A DNA stretch of 6,781 nucleotides from Candidatus Cloacimonadota bacterium (GTDB lineage Bacteria > Cloacimonadota > Cloacimonadia > Cloacimonadales > TCS61): assembly GCA_011372345.1 (NCBI GenBank), contig DRTC01000061.1, forward strand, positions 1 to 6,781, in the 5' to 3' direction. The position numbers and the translations under genes were made by a program. The notes beneath the pieces are model-generated. The model was not told where the DNA came from. It saw nothing but the letters and a program-made list of their open reading frames with translations, and ran no database searches. Below, one piece after another: positions 6,780 through 6,781 of the stretch; the first letter of the stretch is position 1; each line of letters begins with the position of its first letter.

Positions 6780-6781
6780 TC

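Overview
The window is an AT-rich bacterial segment in which every supported gene lies on the minus strand. From right to left it holds: the end of an unrecognised protein (about 6603-6779), a complete AAA ATPase of the AAA_14/DUF4143 type (5226-6413), a complete cytoplasmic glycoside hydrolase family 38 alpha-mannosidase (1878-4925), and the first 528 residues of a secreted beta-propeller plus fibronectin type III protein that runs off the left edge (1-1584). The last gene is easy to miss because its frame is open through the window boundary and has no stop here.

The likely source is an uncultured Gram-negative anaerobe of the Cloacimonadota (WWE1) type or a relative in the FCB group. This is inferred from the low GC content, the secreted FnIII protein with its second half opening in an IGN...YQIPMNIWY-like segment typical of such proteins, and the stand-alone AAA_14 ATPase. 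No ribosomal or other phylogenetic marker is present, so the assignment is tentative.

The most unusual part is non-coding or only marginally coding. Two related repeat elements lie just upstream of the ATPase (about 6427-6561) and just upstream of the mannosidase (about 5085-5161), in the same orientation, exactly 1,400 bp apart at their best-matching block. Each begins (minus strand) with a 10-bp perfect palindrome, ACTGATCAGT, then carries GGGATAATTT-like units about 33 bp apart: two units in the mannosidase copy and four in the ATPase copy. In both cases the units nearest the gene are in frame with it and encode WDNF/RDNF/KDNL-like peptides, which is why naive ORF calls add 28 and 73 residues to the two proteins. 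The ATPase gene is therefore bracketed by direct repeats, which suggests either a dispersed repeat family placed in intergenic gaps or a gene cassette exchanged through the repeats.

The mannosidase also has a perfect TATAAT box and nested inverted repeats about 55-100 bp upstream of its start, a plausible promoter/operator. The 293-bp gap between mannosidase and secreted protein (1585-1877) is very AT-rich and holds a Shine-Dalgarno site and a weak promoter candidate only. No functional link among the three proteins can be shown from the sequence: the spacing argues for separate transcription units rather than an operon. No RNA genes, CRISPR array, insertion sequence or transposase was seen.
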